In this document: positions 8,539-16,752 of the stretch, one piece after another
Layout: the number at the start of each line of letters is the position of its first letter
Numbering within the stretch: the first letter of the stretch is position 1
Source of the DNA: Singulisphaera sp. GP187
Lineage (GTDB): Bacteria; Planctomycetota; GCA-002687715
Length of the DNA stretch: 59,213 bases
Direction: 5' to 3'
Assembly: GCA_945907755.1 (NCBI GenBank)
Contig: CAMDTN010000013.1
Span: 1-59,213, forward strand
Translations under genes and position numbers: made by a program
Notes under the pieces: model-generated
Databases searched by the model: none
The model's input: the letters and a program-made list of their open reading frames with translations, nothing else
What the model was told of the DNA's origin: nothing

Positions 8539-9530
8539 CTCGAGTCGCCGTCATCGGCAATGGTGGTTTCGGCACGGCCATGGCGCTGTTGCTGCTGGAA
8601 AACCGCTTCGATGTGACCATCTGGGGCCACGACGAAGACTATGTCGATCGCGTGCGCGAAGAGCGCGAGAATCGACGCTACCTGCCTGGAGTGCTGCTGC
8701 CCGAGGGCTTGCAGTTCACGCACAGCCCCGAAGAGGCGCTGGAAGATGCTTCGTTGGTGGTCATCGCCGTACCCACGGCGTGGCTGCGCGAAACGCTGGA
8801 AGGTTTTCGCGGGCTGCTGCCGCGCGGCGCTCCACTGGTGTCGCTGGTGAAGGGCATCGAGCCGCGCACGCTGCTGCGCCCGTCGCAGGTGCTTCGCGAA
8901 ATCTTCCCCGGCCGCCCAGTGGCAGTGATCTCTGGCCCCAGCCACGCTGAAGAAGTCGCGCGCCGCGTGCCCAGTTCCGTGGTGGCCGCCGCCGCCTCGC
9001 GTGATTTCACGCGCCGCTTGCAGAAGGCCTTCGGCACTCCACATTTCCGCGTGTACTCCAATCCCGACCCCGTGGGCGTGGAATTGGGCGGGGCGCTGAA
9101 GAATGTCATCGCTATTGCGGCGGGCTTGGTGGAAGGCCTAGGCTATGGCGACAACACCAAGGCGGCGCTGGTCACGCGCGGCATCGTGGAAATGCGGCGC
9201 TTGGCCATGCGCATGGGCGCGAAGGGCAGCACCTTCTTCGGCCTCGCCGGTATTGGCGATTTGATCACCACATCATTCTCCGCTCACGGGCGCAACCGCT
9301 CCGTCGGGCTAGGACTGGCATCGGGCCGTTCATTGCAAGAAGTGCTGGATTCGATGAATGGCGTTTCGGAAGGCGTGAACACGGCACGCTCCGTGGTCAC
9401 ATTGGCGCGACGCCACCGCGTGGAAATGCCCATATGCACTGAAGTGCACGCCATCCTCTTCGAAGGCAAAGCCCCCAGAGACGCCTTGCGCGATCTAATG
9501 ACGCGCAGCAGCAAGAGCGAAGATTTGTGA
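8535..9530 (+). CDS. gpsA: Glycerol-3-phosphate dehydrogenase (NAD(P)+)
   Basis: GpsA reduces dihydroxyacetone phosphate to sn-glycerol-3-phosphate in the cytoplasm, feeding PlsY. The 331-residue length is normal for the family. Visible motifs are the Rossmann GNGGFGTAMA at residues 8-17, VISGPSHAEEVA, the catalytic-lysine region GGALKNVIAIAAG, NTKAALVTRG, and GLAGIGDLITT. The start overlaps the plsY stop. The gene is followed after seven bases by a glycosyltransferase, so the three genes are probably one glycerolipid operon. Confidence 0.97.
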   Translation: MTRVAVIGNGGFGTAMALLLLENRFDVTIWGHDEDYVDRVREERENRRYLPGVLLPEGLQFTHSPEEALEDASLVVIAVPTAWLRETLEGFRGLLPRGAPLVSLVKGIEPRTLLRPSQVLREIFPGRPVAVISGPSHAEEVARRVPSSVVAAAASRDFTRRLQKAFGTPHFRVYSNPDPVGVELGGALKNVIAIAAGLVEGLGYGDNTKAALVTRGIVEMRRLAMRMGAKGSTFFGLAGIGDLITTSFSAHGRNRSVGLGLASGRSLQEVLDSMNGVSEGVNTARSVVTLARRHRVEMPICTEVHAILFEGKAPRDALRDLMTRSSKSEDL

Positions 9531-9537
9531 AGCCGCC

Positions 9538-10650
9538 ATGCGTGTCCTCTTCCTAATCAGCGACACCGGCGGCGGGCACCGCGCAGCAGCTAACGCCATC
9601 GCAGCAGCGCTGCGTGAAGCCAAGCCATCGGTGCAAATCGAAATAGTGGATGCGCTGGTGGAAGGCTGCCCGTGGCCGATGAGCAGTGCCCCAGGGATTT
9701 ACGCCTTCGGCATGAAGCATTTGCGCTGGCTGTGGGCGCTGTGCTTTCACCTGAGCAACGGGCCGCGCCGTGCGCGACTATCCTCTAACTTGGGTTACAT
9801 GAGTAATGCGCGCGGGCTGCGCCGCTTGTTGCGCAATCACGCGACAGACTTGGTGGTCAGCACGCACCCCTTGCTCACTCACCAAGTGCTGCGTGCGCTG
9901 AATGCCAATGGTGCCCGCCCGCCCTTTGCAGTGGTGGTCACCGATCTCGTTTCTGGACATTGGACCTGGTACGAACACGGCGTGGATTTATTCTGCGTGC
10001 CCACCGAGGATGCGAAATCCGTCATGACTGGCGGCGGCGTAGAAGCAACGAAAATTCATGTGTGCGGCCAGCCTGTGCCGGCGCGTTTGGCTGCATTACG
10101 CCTGCAACGCGCACACTTGCGTAGCGGACGACAATTAGAGCGCCCCACCTTGTTGTTACTGGGCGGCGGCGACGGAACCGGCGGTCTTGGGCGCTTTGCA
10201 CGCGCGCTAGCCGCAGCAAACCTGGGCATTGAGATCGTGGTCGTTTGCGCGCGCAATGCTGCTTTGAAGGCCGAGTTGGATGCCGCAGATCTCGGGCCGC
10301 AGGTGCGTGTGCTGGGATTTGTCCAGGACTTGCCCGAATGGATGGTGGCGGCGGACATGCTGATCACCAAAGGTGGGCCCGGTTCGATCATGGAAGGCTG
10401 CGCTGCCGGATTGCCCATGGTTATTTACGATTGGATTCCGGGGCAAGAAATAGGCAATGTGCGCTTTGCGCAGCAACAGGGGTTTGCACGCGTAGCTACG
10501 AAGCCTGCGCGCTTAGTAGACACCGTGCGGGCGCTGCTCGCAGACCCCGTCGCGTTAGCTCAAATGCGCGCTGCCGCTATCAGCGCCGCCGTTCCCGATT
10601 CTTCGGCCCGCATCGCACGCACGCTGCTCGATTTCACAGCGTCGCGCTGA
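9538..10650 (+). CDS. GT28-type glycosyltransferase, MGDG-synthase / diacylglycerol-glucosyltransferase-like
   Basis: A 370-residue protein of the family that includes MurG, plant MGDG synthase and UgtP. The N-terminus has SDTGGGHRAAA, the acceptor-side motif of galactolipid and glucolipid synthases; the middle has HPLLTHQVLRA and VTDL; the C-terminal donor-binding half has ITKGGPGSIMEGCAAGLPMVIYDWIPGQE. This supports transfer of a sugar to diacylglycerol at the inner face of the membrane. Position in one operon with plsY and gpsA strengthens a glycolipid role. The sugar (glucose or galactose) is not predictable here. The stop overlaps the convergent matrixin gene by 17 bases. A peptidoglycan MurG role is less likely given the N-terminal motif. 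Confidence 0.85.
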   Translation: MRVLFLISDTGGGHRAAANAIAAALREAKPSVQIEIVDALVEGCPWPMSSAPGIYAFGMKHLRWLWALCFHLSNGPRRARLSSNLGYMSNARGLRRLLRNHATDLVVSTHPLLTHQVLRALNANGARPPFAVVVTDLVSGHWTWYEHGVDLFCVPTEDAKSVMTGGGVEATKIHVCGQPVPARLAALRLQRAHLRSGRQLERPTLLLLGGGDGTGGLGRFARALAAANLGIEIVVVCARNAALKAELDAADLGPQVRVLGFVQDLPEWMVAADMLITKGGPGSIMEGCAAGLPMVIYDWIPGQEIGNVRFAQQQGFARVATKPARLVDTVRALLADPVALAQMRAAAISAAVPDSSARIARTLLDFTASR

Positions 10651-11923
10651 TGGTGCCGGAAACCGTGCGGATGCCGCTTTGAGCAGCGGCGTCGCCAGTG
10701 AGGAAGCCCAAATGCAATGTGAGCCCCGTGAGCGATGGTGTCGCCGGCAACCAGAAGCCGAATGTGGTGTTGGCGCTCGCATCCAATAGGCCCAACGGGT
10801 TATTCAACCATTGTGGCATTTGCGACCCGTAGAGCACACACATGAGCAATATGTCGTCATAGCCGAGCCCGATGATGCGCGGGTCGCCGGCGACGCCCAC
10901 ACTCGACACGGGGATAATGCCGTTGGTGAACGAGAGCATGGCCATGTACGGCCGCCCTGCATCCCCTGGCGCGCGGCACTGCACCCAGTTCCAAGAACCT
11001 TGCAATGGAGCGCCGCCGAAGCGGCAGTGGTCGTAGGTGAAGGCCGCCGCGGTGGTGCCTGTGAGCGCACCTGATGTGACCGCCACACTCACTGCTCCAG
11101 CAATGGCGCTTGGAGGCACCGTGCAACTGAGCAGCGACGGACTTTGCCAAGCCACATTGCTGGCGGCCACGCCGCCGAATTTCACCGTGCAGCCCTGCGA
11201 TGGGAAGCCCGATCCACTGACTTGCACTGTGGCGCCGCCGTCGAAGAAGCAGTGATTTGCAGCCACCGTGCTAACCGCTGGGGTCAGCGGCCCCGCTTGG
11301 CCATACAAAAATTGCATGCCACTGGCGTCGTCGTTGTGCAGTGAGCGGTTGCCGGTGGTGCCGGCAGAAACGGTGGCGGCCATGGTGGCGCCTGTGACGG
11401 TGCTGTGACCCAACCCTAATGCGTGGCCGAGTTCGTGGCAGGCCACAGATTGAATGTCGAACTGATTCCACACAGGCGAGTTAGCCCAAACGAAGTCGTA
11501 ACCCACCATGCGATCGAAGAACACAATGTCGAAGTTGGTGGTGATGCCGCCGAGAGTCCACCAGTAGCAGACCGCCAGCGGCCCGTTGCCGTCAGTGTGG
11601 CTGTAATAAACGGTGTTCACGCCGTCGGCTGCCACTGTGGCCACTGCGGTTTCACCTGCGTAGTTGAAGGCGAAGTTGCCTTGGCCGCTGGTGCGCCATT
11701 CGTCGGCGGCGGCTTTGATCGCGCCTACCTGCGCGTTGGCATTGCCGGCGCTGACATCCGTGAAGTTGGGATTGATGCGGTAGTTCGCAGTGGCCGTGTT
11801 GAACTTCGCGCCGGTGACAGCGTATGCCGCCGCGTCTTCGCCGGGCCAACCGGCCACAGCGAGCAGCACGATGGTGGCTCCCACGGGAAACAGCAAACGC
11901 CTTATGGAGTGATTGGTGCTCAT
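10634..11923 (-). CDS. Secreted matrixin-type metalloprotease with IPT/TIG and shared C-terminal module
   Basis: A 429-residue exported protein. A signal peptide or anchor covers about residues 9-33. The protease domain (about 38-208) contains HELGHALGLGHS at 163-174, the zinc-binding HExGHxxGxxH of matrixins, followed by a Met-turn-like SGMQFLY. An IPT/TIG fold follows at about 212-297 (SGSGF...VTSGALTGTTAAAFTY). The last 125 residues hold a module with SWNWVQCRAPGDAGRPY that recurs in the secreted protein at 52455-53210. The gene starts four bases after the stop of the small secreted protein upstream, so the two are probably one transcript. Substrate is unknown; extracellular protein degradation is likely. 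Confidence 0.85.
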   Translation of the reverse strand: MSTNHSIRRLLFPVGATIVLLAVAGWPGEDAAAYAVTGAKFNTATANYRINPNFTDVSAGNANAQVGAIKAAADEWRTSGQGNFAFNYAGETAVATVAADGVNTVYYSHTDGNGPLAVCYWWTLGGITTNFDIVFFDRMVGYDFVWANSPVWNQFDIQSVACHELGHALGLGHSTVTGATMAATVSAGTTGNRSLHNDDASGMQFLYGQAGPLTPAVSTVAANHCFFDGGATVQVSGSGFPSQGCTVKFGGVAASNVAWQSPSLLSCTVPPSAIAGAVSVAVTSGALTGTTAAAFTYDHCRFGGAPLQGSWNWVQCRAPGDAGRPYMAMLSFTNGIIPVSSVGVAGDPRIIGLGYDDILLMCVLYGSQMPQWLNNPLGLLDASANTTFGFWLPATPSLTGLTLHLGFLTGDAAAQSGIRTVSGTISATL

Positions 11924-11927
11924 CCGA

Positions 11928-12380
11928 TCATTTCCCCTTCATTTCGCGTGCAATGTCGGCTTCCAACAGCTCCAGCGGCATGCCGCTCAGTTCGCTGATG
12001 GCGCCGTTGACAACGGTCAGCTTTCCCTTTTCCCAGCCCAGCACCGGACACCAGTCATTTTGGCGCAAGAAAAGAACCACATCCTCGCCGGTGTGAAACA
12101 CCGGGGCCTTGGACACATGCAGCGTGGTGCTGCCGATGGTGCCGCCAGGAATAGTGATGAAGAACGGTTCGGAGCCGCCGCCCTTCAGGTTCTTCTGTGG
12201 CTGCAAGGTCACATCGGTCACCAGCAACTGGCCTTGCCAGCGGGTTTCCATAGTTCCAACCCTTGCTTCCACGATGCGCTCCGCGGAAGTGACAAAGAAA
12301 TGAAAGGGCACCTGTGGTGACCCGGCCTGAACCTCGGACAGACCAAGGAAGGTGGCGATGATGGCAACTGCGGTTCGCAT
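11928..12380 (-). CDS. Small secreted protein of unknown function, co-transcribed with the metalloprotease
   Basis: A 150-residue protein with a short signal peptide ending near VQAGS. The mature part reads as a beta-rich domain (HFFVTSAERIVEARVG, TDVTLQPQKNLKGG, FFITIPGG, EDVVLFLRQ) similar in style to small domains found beside planctomycete matrixin genes, but I cannot name a family. A pattern of a protein-release threshold or inhibitor is conceivable only from its position directly ahead of a secreted protease; this is a guess. GGAG lies seven bases before the ATG and is embedded in a hairpin (12385-12427). Confidence 0.72.
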   Translation of the reverse strand: MRTAVAIIATFLGLSEVQAGSPQVPFHFFVTSAERIVEARVGTMETRWQGQLLVTDVTLQPQKNLKGGGSEPFFITIPGGTIGSTTLHVSKAPVFHTGEDVVLFLRQNDWCPVLGWEKGKLTVVNGAISELSGMPLELLEADIAREMKGK

Positions 12381-12384
12381 GTGA

Positions 12385-12427
12385 GGGCTCCGGTTTGGAC
12401 TACCCGTGAGATCGGCTCACGGAGCCC
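12385..12427 (-). promoter_or_regulatory. Leader hairpin that covers the ribosome binding site
   Basis: On the minus strand, GGGCTCC (12427-12421) pairs with GGAGCCC (12391-12385), and an inner GTGAG/CTCAC stem (12420-12416 with 12410-12406) stacks against the first arm. The 3' outer arm contains the GGAG that serves the ATG at 12380. Folding would hide the ribosome site. Pairing is seen in the sequence; a regulatory role is inferred. Confidence 0.45.
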
Positions 12428-12713
12428 CGGACTGAAGCCACTGCGAGGCAGAGGTTTGGGGCAGGTTGCAACAGCGGATCTGGATGCGCACTAATGCCGA
12501 GAAGGGGGACGGGCTTGATGGGACGCAAGGCGCGAGGTGAGCGCCGGGCTGTGGAGCAAATTGACGAGGGCGCGGGGTTTGGGGAGTTCGGCGAGTTGCC
12601 TAACATGACCAGCCGATCCAAGCCGGGTCGCATTAAAAAACAGGATGCGCTGGCCCGCTTCGAGGTCCCCACGGGACCGTCCGCGGCAGCCGCCTAACCT
12701 CTGAAGGATCATC
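12428..12713. other. Intergenic region before korA, no convincing gene
   Basis: With the hairpin to its left, this is the longest gap in the window. It lies between divergent units and should hold the korA promoter, but I find no well-spaced -35/-10 pair. A 67-codon reading at 12494-12697, with an internal ATG at 12605 giving 30 codons (GRIKKQDALARF), ends just before the korA ribosome site GAAGG at 12703-12707. It could be a leader peptide or chance. Confidence 0.4.
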
Positions 12714-14564
12714 ATGAGTACGGGACAATCCGACGCGAAGGTGAAGGTCGAAGTCGTTGAGGAAATCGTCATCCGCTTTGCGGGCGACTCCGGCGACGGC
12801 ATGCAGTTGACAGGCACGCAGTTCACCACCACCAGCGCGCTGGTGGGCAATGACCTTGCGACCTTCCCCGATTATCCAGCGGAGATCCGCGCCCCCGCAG
12901 GCACGCTGCCTGGCGTCAGTGCATTCCAAGTGCGCTTCGCTTCCACCGATATTCACTCGCCCGGTGACGCTCCCGACGCGCTGGTGGCTATGAACCCCGC
13001 CGCGCTGAAGGTGAACTTGAAAGAGCTGAAGAAGGGCGGACTCATCATTGTCAACGAAGGCAACTTCGGGAAGATCGACTTAGAGAAAGCGACTTACACC
13101 TACAACCCACTCGAATCCAGCGACCTCGACGGCTTCCAAGTGGTTCGCGTCGATCTGAACAAGCTGACAAGGGAAGCGTTGGCGGGGCTGGGTTTGGACA
13201 CCAAGTCCACGCTGCGTTGCAAAAACTTCTTCGCACTGGGCATGACCTATTGGGTGTACAGCCGCCCCATCGAACCGACGCTCAAGTGGATGGAAGGGCA
13301 GTTCAAGAAGCGCCCCGAGTTGGTGGAAGCGAATCAGCGCGCACTGAAGGCGGGCTACAACTGGTGCGATATCACCGGTGTGTTCCAGACGCGCTTCGAA
13401 GTGCCGCCGGCGAAGCTGACTCCGGGTAAGTACCGCAACATCATGGGCAATCAGGCCACGGCGATTGGCCTCATCGCTGCCTCACGCCTCGCGAATTTGC
13501 AACTGTTCCTTGGTTCCTATCCGATCACTCCCGCGAGCGATGTGCTGCACGATCTGTCCAAGATGAAGCAGTACGGCGTGGTCACCTTCCAAGCGGAAGA
13601 TGAAATCGCAGCCGTGTGCTCTGCACTGGGTGCGGCGTATGCCGGCAACCTCGCTGTCACCACCACTTCGGGCCCGGGCCTCGCGTTGAAAGGCGAAGCC
13701 CTCGGCCTCGCTGTGATGACCGAACTGCCCATCGTCGTCATCGATGTGCAACGCGGCGGCCCTTCCACCGGCCTGCCCACCAAGACCGAGCAAGCCGACT
13801 TGCTGCAAGCGGTGTACGGACGCAATTCCGAAGCACCGCTGTGCGTGTTGGCCGCATCCAGCCCCAGCGATTGCTTCGCCGCAACCGTCGAAGCCTGCCG
13901 CATCGCGCTGGAGCACATGACTCCGGTGATCTTGCTGACCGATGGCTACATCGCCAACGGCGCCGAACCATGGTTGCTGCCCGAGATCGAAGCTCTGAAG
14001 CCGATTAAGACCAGCTTCCGAACCAATCCTGAGGGTTACCTGCCCTACTCGCGCGACCCTGTGACTTTGGCGCGCCCATGGGTGAAGCCCGGCACGCCCG
14101 GCCTCGAACACCGCATCGGCGGCATCGAAAAGGCCGACGGCACGGGCAATGTTTCCTACGACCCGGCGAACCACGAGTTCATGTGCCGCACGCGCGCAGA
14201 AAAAGTTGCACGCATCGCCAACCACTTCCCCGAAGCAACCGTGAAAGGTGCGCAATCAGGCAAGCTGCTGGTGCTGTCATGGGGCGGCACCTACGGCAGC
14301 GTTGCTGCGGCGCTGGAACACTGCGAAAAGCAGAAGCACAGCGTGGGCTGGGTACACTTGCGCCACTTGAATCCGTTCCCTCGCAATCTTGGTGAACTCA
14401 TCAAACGCTTCGACAAGGTTCTGGTGCCCGAGCTCAATCTCGGCCAGCTCATCCGCATGATTCGCGACCAGTTCGTGGTGCATGCAATTCCATTCAACAA
14501 GATCCAAGGCCGTCCCTTCATGACCAGCGAAGTCATCGGGGCCATCGAAAAGGAGCTGGGCTGA
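12714..14564 (+). CDS. korA: 2-oxoacid:acceptor oxidoreductase, fused gamma/alpha subunit
   Basis: With korB, this forms a thiamine-pyrophosphate and iron-sulfur enzyme that converts 2-oxoglutarate (or another 2-oxoacid) and CoA to acyl-CoA, CO2 and reduced ferredoxin. The 616 residues hold an N-terminal gamma-type domain (about 16-200, with RFAGDSGDGMQLTG), then the alpha domain with NQATAIGLIAASRL, GSYPITPASDVLHDL, TTTSGPGLALKGEALG and RGGPSTGLPTKTEQADL. This is the usual gamma-alpha fusion of bacterial KorA. The ribosome site GAAGG sits about six bases from the ATG. The 2-oxoglutarate preference is family-based; pyruvate cannot be excluded. Confidence 0.93.
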   Translation: MSTGQSDAKVKVEVVEEIVIRFAGDSGDGMQLTGTQFTTTSALVGNDLATFPDYPAEIRAPAGTLPGVSAFQVRFASTDIHSPGDAPDALVAMNPAALKVNLKELKKGGLIIVNEGNFGKIDLEKATYTYNPLESSDLDGFQVVRVDLNKLTREALAGLGLDTKSTLRCKNFFALGMTYWVYSRPIEPTLKWMEGQFKKRPELVEANQRALKAGYNWCDITGVFQTRFEVPPAKLTPGKYRNIMGNQATAIGLIAASRLANLQLFLGSYPITPASDVLHDLSKMKQYGVVTFQAEDEIAAVCSALGAAYAGNLAVTTTSGPGLALKGEALGLAVMTELPIVVIDVQRGGPSTGLPTKTEQADLLQAVYGRNSEAPLCVLAASSPSDCFAATVEACRIALEHMTPVILLTDGYIANGAEPWLLPEIEALKPIKTSFRTNPEGYLPYSRDPVTLARPWVKPGTPGLEHRIGGIEKADGTGNVSYDPANHEFMCRTRAEKVARIANHFPEATVKGAQSGKLLVLSWGGTYGSVAAALEHCEKQKHSVGWVHLRHLNPFPRNLGELIKRFDKVLVPELNLGQLIRMIRDQFVVHAIPFNKIQGRPFMTSEVIGAIEKELG

Positions 14565-14567
14565 GCC

Positions 14568-15578
14568 ATGAACGCAACCACACTCACAAAGAAGGATTAC
14601 AAGAGCGACCAGGATGTGCGTTGGTGCCCGGGCTGCGGGGACTACGCGATTCTGAACGCGGTGCAGGGCGTGTTCGCGGAATTGCAGATGGACCGCGCCA
14701 AGACGGTGATCGTCTCTGGAATCGGCTGCTCGTCACGCTTTCCCTACTACATGAACACCTACGGATTCCACACCATCCACGGCCGCGCGCCGGCAGTGGC
14801 CACCGGCATCAAGCTGGCGAATCCCGAGTTGGATGTGTGGGTGGTGACTGGCGACGGTGATGCGCTGAGCATCGGCGGCAACCACTTCATCCACGCATTG
14901 CGCCGCAATGTGGGCTTGAAGGTGTTGCTGTTCAACAACCGCATCTACGGGCTTACGAAAGGGCAGTATTCCCCCACTTCGCTGGTGGGAGCAGTCACTA
15001 AGTCGTCGCCCAACGGTGCGATGGACAACCCGTTCACTCCAGTGAGCGTGGCGCTGGGCGCCGGCGCCGCGTTCGTCGCGCGCACGGTGGATGTCTTCGG
15101 CAAGCACTTGCAAGAAACCCTCCGTGAAACCGCAGCCGTGAAGGGCTCGGCCTTCGTCGAGATCTTGCAGAACTGCAACATCTTCAACGACGGCGCGTGG
15201 ATGCATGTCACCGACAAGGACATCAAAGACGACCATGTCGTGGAGCTGCGCGCGGGGCAACCGCTGCGCTTCGGCAAAGAACTCAGCCACGGCCTGCGCC
15301 TGCGTGGCTTCGAGGTGGAGAAGTTCCAAGTCGGCACCGAAGGCGGTGCAGAAGACTGCATCAACTGGAACCCCAGCACGCCAAACCCTGGTCTCGCTTT
15401 CGCCATGGCGCAGTTGAACGAGCGCGAGATGCCCGTGCCTTTGGGCGTGTTCCGCAATGTCGAGCGCGCGAATTACGAACAGTCGGTACATGCGCAAATC
15501 GCTGAAGCCCGCGCCAAGCTGGGCAACGGCGACCTAAAGAAGCTGCTGCACTCCGGAGACACTTGGACCGTCTCGTGA
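14568..15578 (+). CDS. korB: 2-oxoacid:acceptor oxidoreductase, beta subunit
   Basis: The 336-residue TPP-binding partner of KorA, three bases downstream of its stop. Motifs are WCPGCGDYAIL at residues 20-30, SGIGCSSRFPYYMNTYGFHTIHGRAPA, the TPP/Mg2+ motif GDGDALSIGGNHFIHALRRN, and the NNRIYGLTKGQYSPTS loop. The Cys pair in WCPGCG and a further Cys in ILQNCNIF are typical ligand or structural positions of the short KorB family. No ferredoxin gene is next to the pair, so the electron acceptor must be encoded elsewhere. Together the two genes would replace or supplement the 2-oxoglutarate dehydrogenase step. Confidence 0.95.
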   Translation: MNATTLTKKDYKSDQDVRWCPGCGDYAILNAVQGVFAELQMDRAKTVIVSGIGCSSRFPYYMNTYGFHTIHGRAPAVATGIKLANPELDVWVVTGDGDALSIGGNHFIHALRRNVGLKVLLFNNRIYGLTKGQYSPTSLVGAVTKSSPNGAMDNPFTPVSVALGAGAAFVARTVDVFGKHLQETLRETAAVKGSAFVEILQNCNIFNDGAWMHVTDKDIKDDHVVELRAGQPLRFGKELSHGLRLRGFEVEKFQVGTEGGAEDCINWNPSTPNPGLAFAMAQLNEREMPVPLGVFRNVERANYEQSVHAQIAEARAKLGNGDLKKLLHSGDTWTVS

Positions 15579-15588
15579 CGGCGCACCG

Positions 15589-16698
15589 GTGAAGCTGAAC
15601 CGGACCGCGGTATGGATTGCTGTCGTCACCCTGTTGCAGGTGGGTGAACAGCAATCCATCGCGTTGATGCTGCCGCGACTGGGCGCGCAGTGGCCTGAAT
15701 CCGACGCGCGCTTGCTGCTGCTGGCTTATGCCTTGGGCGCGGCGCTACTGCCGCTGTGGCTGTTCCAAACTTTCCCGCGCCTCAATGCCAGCGCCGCCAG
15801 CATGGGTGCACTCATTGGCATCGCGTTGGCCAACGGTGCTTTCGCCATGCTGCCGCCGTTCGGTGTGGCGCTCGGCGCGCGCGCACTCACTGGGGCCGCG
15901 TCGGGCGTGTTATCTGCTTCGCTGTTAGATGTGGCCATCCGCACGGGCCGCGGCGCAGTGCTGGCGCAAGCGGGTGCCTTCGTCGCAGGCATCGCTCTAC
16001 TCGTGCCATTCGATGCGTGGTTGGGCGCGCTCATCGACATCGATGGCGTCGCTTCGGTTTACTCCGGCCTCGCGCTGTTTGTATTCATCCCTGGCTCGCA
16101 CTGTTTGCCCTTCGCGGAAGAGGTGCATGTCAGCCCGTCGGCCGAAGAAGCCGCCGCGCAAGCCAACCCGCGGGAACGCCGCTTGTTGTTGGCGGCATTG
16201 TTATCCGCAGCAGCGTTGGCGGCTCCGGCGGCGTTCGCCCCCGCGATGTTGCAATCCAGCGAAGGCGCAAACCTCGACCTCGGCGAAGCTGGCATGCTGT
16301 TGTCGTTTGCAGCGTTGGGCCCCATGTTGGTGATGCTGTTGCAACGCCAAATTTTTCGCGGGCGCTCGTTTGCCATGCTCGCTCGCGGCGCGACATGGCT
16401 GCTGTTGCCAGCGTTGCTGCTGTTGGCGGGCGCGCTGCGAGACCCCATCACCGCAGCGCTAATCCTGCCCGTGATCTTGGCCATTGAAACCGTGCGCCGC
16501 ACCGGACTTGCTGGGCTGATGGCCAGCGCCGTTCCCTCTGGCGAACGCCGTGCGTTCTTGGCGCTACGCGGTTTGGTGCTGCAACTGGGCACCGCCGTTG
16601 GCTTGGCCGCCGCGCTGCCGTGGAGTTCGTTCGCCGCTGTGTGCGTGTTGTCGGCAGGGTTCGCAGCCTCCGCCGCATTCATACTGCCGCGCCGCTGA
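15589..16698 (+). CDS. MFS-like membrane transporter
   Basis: A 369-residue, strongly hydrophobic protein with about ten to twelve membrane segments, a central hydrophilic loop (EEVHVSPSAEEAAAQANPRERR) dividing two halves, and an ARALTGAASGVLSASLLDVAIRTGR-type region resembling the motif-C helix of major-facilitator proteins. Typical motif A is not clear, and the protein is slightly short. It starts with GTG at 15589, ten bases after korB, so it may be co-transcribed with korAB and carry an organic acid, but this is only positional inference. Confidence 0.7.
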   Translation: MKLNRTAVWIAVVTLLQVGEQQSIALMLPRLGAQWPESDARLLLLAYALGAALLPLWLFQTFPRLNASAASMGALIGIALANGAFAMLPPFGVALGARALTGAASGVLSASLLDVAIRTGRGAVLAQAGAFVAGIALLVPFDAWLGALIDIDGVASVYSGLALFVFIPGSHCLPFAEEVHVSPSAEEAAAQANPRERRLLLAALLSAAALAAPAAFAPAMLQSSEGANLDLGEAGMLLSFAALGPMLVMLLQRQIFRGRSFAMLARGATWLLLPALLLLAGALRDPITAALILPVILAIETVRRTGLAGLMASAVPSGERRAFLALRGLVLQLGTAVGLAAALPWSSFAAVCVLSAGFAASAAFILPRR

Positions 16699-16752
16699 GG
16701 TCACTGCGCAAGCAGGCGCCGCTGCGTCGACGCATTCATTGCTACCGAAAAC

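Noticed and set aside
13482-15497. Minus-strand frames of 254-257 codons over korA and korB
   Set aside because: The sense strands encode unmistakable oxidoreductase subunits; the antisense products are rich in His, Gln and Arg without structure.
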